In this document: positions 6,432-9,715 of the stretch, piece by piece
Numbering within the stretch: position 1 is the stretch's first letter
Layout of the letters: every line of letters starts with the position of its first letter
DNA from: Paramuribaculum sp.
GTDB lineage: Bacteria; Bacteroidota; Bacteroidia; Bacteroidales; Muribaculaceae
Length of the DNA: 9,715 nucleotides
Direction: 5' to 3'
NCBI GenBank assembly: GCA_029051965.1
Contig: JAIDJZ010000227.1
Location: 1 to 9,715, forward strand
Position numbers and translations under genes: made by a program
Notes under the pieces: model-generated
What the model saw: the letters and a program-made list of their open reading frames with translations, nothing else
What the model was told of the DNA's origin: nothing
The model's database searches: none

Positions 6432-9074
6432 GGCTGTCAGAGCCTTCACGCGGGAATTGAAGTCAAACGCACTCAGCAGAGTGTCGAGAGTCAGGTGCAT
6501 GCGATAGCGCCAGTAGTGGCGGGGATTTGCGGGAATGTTTATCTGCTCCTCGCTCGGATCTTTGCGGCGGAGATTGCCGTCGATCGCCAGCCAGTCCTGT
6601 AGCGGAAGAATGCATAGCATCGAGGGGGAGACCATGTGCTGTCTGAGGATCATCTCGCAGATCTCCGGAGTCGCTTCTGCGGGAACGCCGTCGTTTGTTC
6701 CGGTAAGGTCATGATAGAGGCATGCTGCGCGTTCATGATCCTCTTCCCACCATTGTCGCAGTCCGGCCATGTCGTGGGTTGAGGTCGAGCAGACCGAATG
6801 ATAGGGATAGCGGGAGGGATTCCCGATCGGTGTCCACGCCTCTTTCGGCATCCGCTGGATTTCGAGCGAAAGGATGCGGAGGCTTTCCATCACATCCGGG
6901 ACACACGCCGGAATCATTCCGAGGTCTTCGGCACACGAGAGCATTCCGGTCGAGCCGACCAGTGCAGGCAGCTTTTCAAGAGCTTTCTCTTTCCAGAAGT
7001 CGTTGTGACGGTGGTAGTAGAAGTCTTCGTAGAGGGCACTGAACGCATTCTGCTGCTGCGGCGGAAGTGCTTTGAATGAGTCGGTGCGGTCTGCCGAAAT
7101 GCGGGGATGGAAACGCCCTTTTTCGTAGGGATCTTCGATGAAGAGCACGTCGTCGAGACAGTCCGTCAGGAAGTTCCGGACCAGAATGTTTTCTTCGCCC
7201 CGGTCGGGAATCAGATCGGCGATCTGCCTCTGTGTGGCAACTGATTTCTGGAGAATAAGGCGTCCGTTGGCGGTCTCCGAAAAATACTCTCTTCTGACCT
7301 TGCCGGCAAGTTTTTCGGGCAGGACAGCGAAGGTTTCGTCGGTCACGTAGGGAGCGGTCATCGAGGCTCTGTCGAATTCGAATCCGAACGACTCTTTCAT
7401 TTCCTCGGGGTTGAGCGGCAGTGCCGGAGAGAAGACGCCAAGCAGTCCGTGGAAGGTGTGCGACGGAATCTGCCAGATTCTGAAGAATCCGAGCAGATGG
7501 TCAATTCTGTAGGCTGAAAAGTATTCAGCCATTTTTCCGAGGCGGGATTTCCACCATGCGAATCCGTCGCGTGCCATTACGTCCCAGCGATAAGTGGGAA
7601 AACCCCAGTTCTGTCCCTGAACGGCAAAGTCATCGGGGGGAGCGCCGGCTGTCGAGTCGAGATTGAACAGTCCGGGGTTGAGCCATGCATCGACACTGCA
7701 GCGGGATATGCCGATGGGGATGTCGCCTTTCAGCGCGATTCCGCGTGAGTCGGCATAGTCGCGAGCGGCCCGCAGCTGCCTGTCGAGGTGATACTGGACG
7801 AAGCAGACATAATTGAAATCACGGAGGTTTTCCTCAATGAAACTGTCGACGCGCTTCTCGTCGTAGACCGAAAATTCTCCCCATGCGTTCATGTCGGCGG
7901 TCGAGAATCTGTCGCGCAGCATCGACCAGACGGCATATGGCTTCAGCCATTCGCAGTTACGGCTGTAGAATTTTTTGAAATCATCCGACGAGATGTCTCG
8001 GTCGCCCTGTTGGTCAAAGATCAGGTGGAGGTATTCTTCTTTGGCGCGGTTGACTCGTTCGTAGTCGACCGTCGGAAGCGCGTTCAGTTCCTTCCTGAGT
8101 TCGTCGAAGCAGCGGCGTTTTTCCGGATCGTCGAGAATTCCGACCTCTTCCAGACGCAGATACATCGGGTGGAGGGCAAAGGTGGAATTGGTCGTGTAGG
8201 GATAGGAATCGGTCCATGAGCGTGACATGGTCGTGTCGTTGATCGGAAGCAGCTGGATAAACTGCTGACCGGTCATTGCCGCCCAGTCGGCGAGTTTCCT
8301 GAGATCCGAAAACTCGCCTGTTCCGAAGCCTTCGTCGCTGCGTAGCGAAAAGACCGGGATCGCTGTGCCCGATCCGCGCCACAGCGGCAGCGGGTTCTCC
8401 ATGAAGAGGCCGTTGACCCTCATTGATGCATCCTCGGGCAGTTCCGGAAGCGTAAAGCGCCGGTTGTCGCCTTTTTCCCATCCGGCGAGGGTGTGGTCGG
8501 ATTTTCTGATCAGAATGAATTTGAATTCGAATTCATTCGGGAGAGCGTGACGGGCGATTTGTGTGGACCAAACCGGGAATTCTGCGTCGGAAAGTTCTAT
8601 CGCCTGTGCCGGATTCCAGTTGCCGAGTGTCGCGCAGTTGCCTGAGATTGCAATTGTCATGTCCGACGGAATCATCGGGGCGTCGACGTTGATCTCAAGC
8701 ATTCCGCCTCTGAGTGCTGGGCGGTCGCCGGAGACGTTTCTTCTGAAAATAGACTCAGTGAAAGCTGATGAGAGAAACGGCAGGAAGGTCGGACAGTCGC
8801 GCCACTGGTCGTTGATGCGCAGTTCGGAGAGATTGCCGAAGTGTCCCGCAATTCTGTCGGGTCCCCATTCGTCGCGAAGCGAGCCGTCGGCACGTCTGAC
8901 TCTGTAGCGGTAGGAAAATTCTTCCGGAAGCTGGCCGGGATCAATCGTGACGGTCGGAGTGCCGTCCGTACCTTCGGACATGACGAGTCCGGATGCGAGA
9001 ACCGGAAGCGAACCGATGATCTCCATCGATTCGTTCCGGTTCAGGTAATAGTCTAATCGGAATGTTATCTTCAT
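6420..9074 (-). CDS. malQ: 4-alpha-glucanotransferase (GH77, amylomaltase/DPE2-like) with N-terminal CBM20 domains
   Basis: The enzyme moves alpha-1,4-glucan segments between maltodextrins, releasing glucose, and acts in cytoplasmic maltose and starch-oligosaccharide use. Residues about 1-110 and 125-225 are two CBM20 starch-binding domains; the second shows GNCATLGNWNPAQAIELS and FEFKF. The GH77 barrel begins near GTAIPVFSLRSDEGFGTGEF and contains GDIPIGISRCSVDAW and NWGFPTYRWDVM. The catalytic residues are visible: nucleophile D525 in AYRIDHLLGF, acid/base E716 in CAEDLGMIP, and D768 in STHDMAGLRQWW. D525 and E716 are 191 residues apart, against 48 in E. coli MalQ, so an insertion of about 140 residues sits inside the catalytic domain, as in plant DPE2. 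With 884 residues it matches the Bacteroidetes CBM20-GH77 form. No signal peptide is seen. ATG 9074 matches the start of the first CBM20 (MKITFRLDYY) and lies 31 bp after the nrdJ stop, suggesting one transcript. Confidence 0.95.
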   Translation of the reverse strand: MKITFRLDYYLNRNESMEIIGSLPVLASGLVMSEGTDGTPTVTIDPGQLPEEFSYRYRVRRADGSLRDEWGPDRIAGHFGNLSELRINDQWRDCPTFLPFLSSAFTESIFRRNVSGDRPALRGGMLEINVDAPMIPSDMTIAISGNCATLGNWNPAQAIELSDAEFPVWSTQIARHALPNEFEFKFILIRKSDHTLAGWEKGDNRRFTLPELPEDASMRVNGLFMENPLPLWRGSGTAIPVFSLRSDEGFGTGEFSDLRKLADWAAMTGQQFIQLLPINDTTMSRSWTDSYPYTTNSTFALHPMYLRLEEVGILDDPEKRRCFDELRKELNALPTVDYERVNRAKEEYLHLIFDQQGDRDISSDDFKKFYSRNCEWLKPYAVWSMLRDRFSTADMNAWGEFSVYDEKRVDSFIEENLRDFNYVCFVQYHLDRQLRAARDYADSRGIALKGDIPIGISRCSVDAWLNPGLFNLDSTAGAPPDDFAVQGQNWGFPTYRWDVMARDGFAWWKSRLGKMAEYFSAYRIDHLLGFFRIWQIPSHTFHGLLGVFSPALPLNPEEMKESFGFEFDRASMTAPYVTDETFAVLPEKLAGKVRREYFSETANGRLILQKSVATQRQIADLIPDRGEENILVRNFLTDCLDDVLFIEDPYEKGRFHPRISADRTDSFKALPPQQQNAFSALYEDFYYHRHNDFWKEKALEKLPALVGSTGMLSCAEDLGMIPACVPDVMESLRILSLEIQRMPKEAWTPIGNPSRYPYHSVCSTSTHDMAGLRQWWEEDHERAACLYHDLTGTNDGVPAEATPEICEMILRQHMVSPSMLCILPLQDWLAIDGNLRRKDPSEEQINIPANPRHYWRYRMHLTLDTLLSAFDFNSRVKALTALRS

Positions 9075-9105
9075 GGTTGTAAGCGTAGGTCGGGATTGCC
9101 GGCGA

Positions 9106-9715
9106 TCAGCCGCAGCGTGATGTGCCGCAGGAGGTACAGATCAGGCATCCTTCCTGATAGATGAGAGTTTCCTGTCCGCAGTTGGGACATTTCTGCCCGC
9201 TTGCTTTTGTTCCGTTGGGGAGATACTTCTTCAGTGCGCGTTCGACACCCATTTTCCATGTATTGATCGACTGGCTGTCGAGTTCCAGACCTCCGACAAG
9301 TTTCAGAACCTGATCGATCGGCATGCCGTAGCGGATCACTCCGGAAATGAGTTTTGCGTAGTTCCAGTATTCGGGATTGAATTTGTCGGAAAGACCTTCG
9401 ATTGTTGTCTTGTAGCCGCGTTTGTTGATGAACTGGAAGTCATAGCGTTTATTGCCTTTGTCGTCGATTGCCTTGATGATCTTTCCTTTTGTCACTGATT
9501 TCGGACAGAAGATTCCGTCGTCGTCATCGGCCAGACCTGTGAAGATCTCATAAGGACGTCCGTCCAGCAGGCCGACGAACGCGATCCATTTTTCCTTGTT
9601 GTTCTGGAAGCGTACGACGTCGGCTTCCAGTTCGTTGGGGCGTTTGTCGACGATCGGATGCCCGTAGGCCGGGAGCTGAGGCTGGTTCTTTTTCCTTTTG
9701 TCGACGGCGATAAGC
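9106..9715 (-). CDS. nrdJ: Adenosylcobalamin-dependent (class II) ribonucleotide reductase, C-terminal part (5' end outside window)
   Basis: The minus-strand frame stays open from the right edge (first complete codon 9714-9712) to TGA at 9108-9106, giving about 202 residues that begin LIAVDKRKKNQPQLPAYGHP. Class II reductases make deoxyribonucleotides using a cobalamin-generated thiyl radical and need no oxygen, which suits a gut anaerobe. The visible part is the C-terminal region found in NrdJ proteins: GRPYEIFTGL, then NPEYWNYAKLISGVIRYGMPIDQVL, and a Cys-rich end with CPNCG followed by EGCLICTSCGTSRC. These six cysteines (Cx2C ... Cx2Cx2Cx4C) form the zinc-ribbon-like tail and probably include the redox pair that re-reduces the active site. 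The catalytic core lies outside the window. A GTG at 9495 is internal and not the start. The gene precedes malQ by 31 bp. Confidence 0.88.
   Translation of the reverse strand, partial: LIAVDKRKKNQPQLPAYGHPIVDKRPNELEADVVRFQNNKEKWIAFVGLLDGRPYEIFTGLADDDDGIFCPKSVTKGKIIKAIDDKGNKRYDFQFINKRGYKTTIEGLSDKFNPEYWNYAKLISGVIRYGMPIDQVLKLVGGLELDSQSINTWKMGVERALKKYLPNGTKASGQKCPNCGQETLIYQEGCLICTSCGTSRCG

Noticed and set aside
6432..6444. Weak inverted repeat GGCT-GTCAG-AGCC just after the channel stop codon as a terminator
   Set aside because: The stem is only 4 bp, there is no T-run on either strand, and it lies in malQ coding sequence.
9106..9495. Treating GTG 9495 as the start of a small separate zinc-ribbon protein
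   Set aside because: The same frame stays open upstream to the window edge and encodes NrdJ-like residues (for example GRPYEIFTGL), so this is the C-terminus of a larger protein.
1..9715. CRISPR arrays, insertion sequences, tRNA or rRNA genes
   Set aside because: No spaced direct repeats, transposase motifs, terminal inverted repeats or tRNA-like cloverleaf elements were seen on either strand by eye.

Overview
The window looks like chromosomal DNA from a GC-rich member of the Bacteroidales, plausibly Muribaculaceae-like. The order [short upstream tail]-recN-rlmB, an adenosylcobalamin-dependent ribonucleotide reductase, a CBM20-bearing GH77 enzyme, a C10 peptidase with a C-terminal sorting-like tail and the lack of clear Shine-Dalgarno sequences all fit that group. 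The family-level assignment is inference; only the phylum/order level is reasonably supported.

Layout. Positions 1-61 (+) are the last codons of a gene that begins outside the window. It is followed 3 bp later by recN (65-1732, +), then the TrmH/SpoU-family 2'-O-methyltransferase rlmB (1775-2530, +), and 23 bp later a secreted streptopain-like C10 cysteine protease of 1010 residues (2554-5586, +). A 92-bp gap (5587-5678) holds three inverted repeats, including a perfect 12-bp stem that ends 3 bp before the next start codon. The gene after it (5679-6431, +) encodes a six-helix ion channel whose pore helix looks potassium-channel-like but whose selectivity filter is T-C-G-S-N-I rather than T-V-G-Y-G-D. 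It overlaps by 12 bp, tail to tail, the end of a minus-strand malQ (9074-6420). Upstream of malQ, in the same direction, lies the 3' part of nrdJ (9715-9106, entering from the right edge).

Functionally the window mixes housekeeping functions (DNA break repair, rRNA methylation, deoxynucleotide synthesis), maltodextrin metabolism, and two accessory proteins: an exported protease and an unusual membrane channel. The plus-strand genes are closely spaced up to the protease and could be one transcript. The minus-strand nrdJ-malQ pair (31-bp gap) is likely co-transcribed.

I found no mobile elements, CRISPR arrays, tRNAs or rRNAs. I see no multi-gene novel system. The observations most worth following up are the atypical channel filter and the hairpin at that gene's start.
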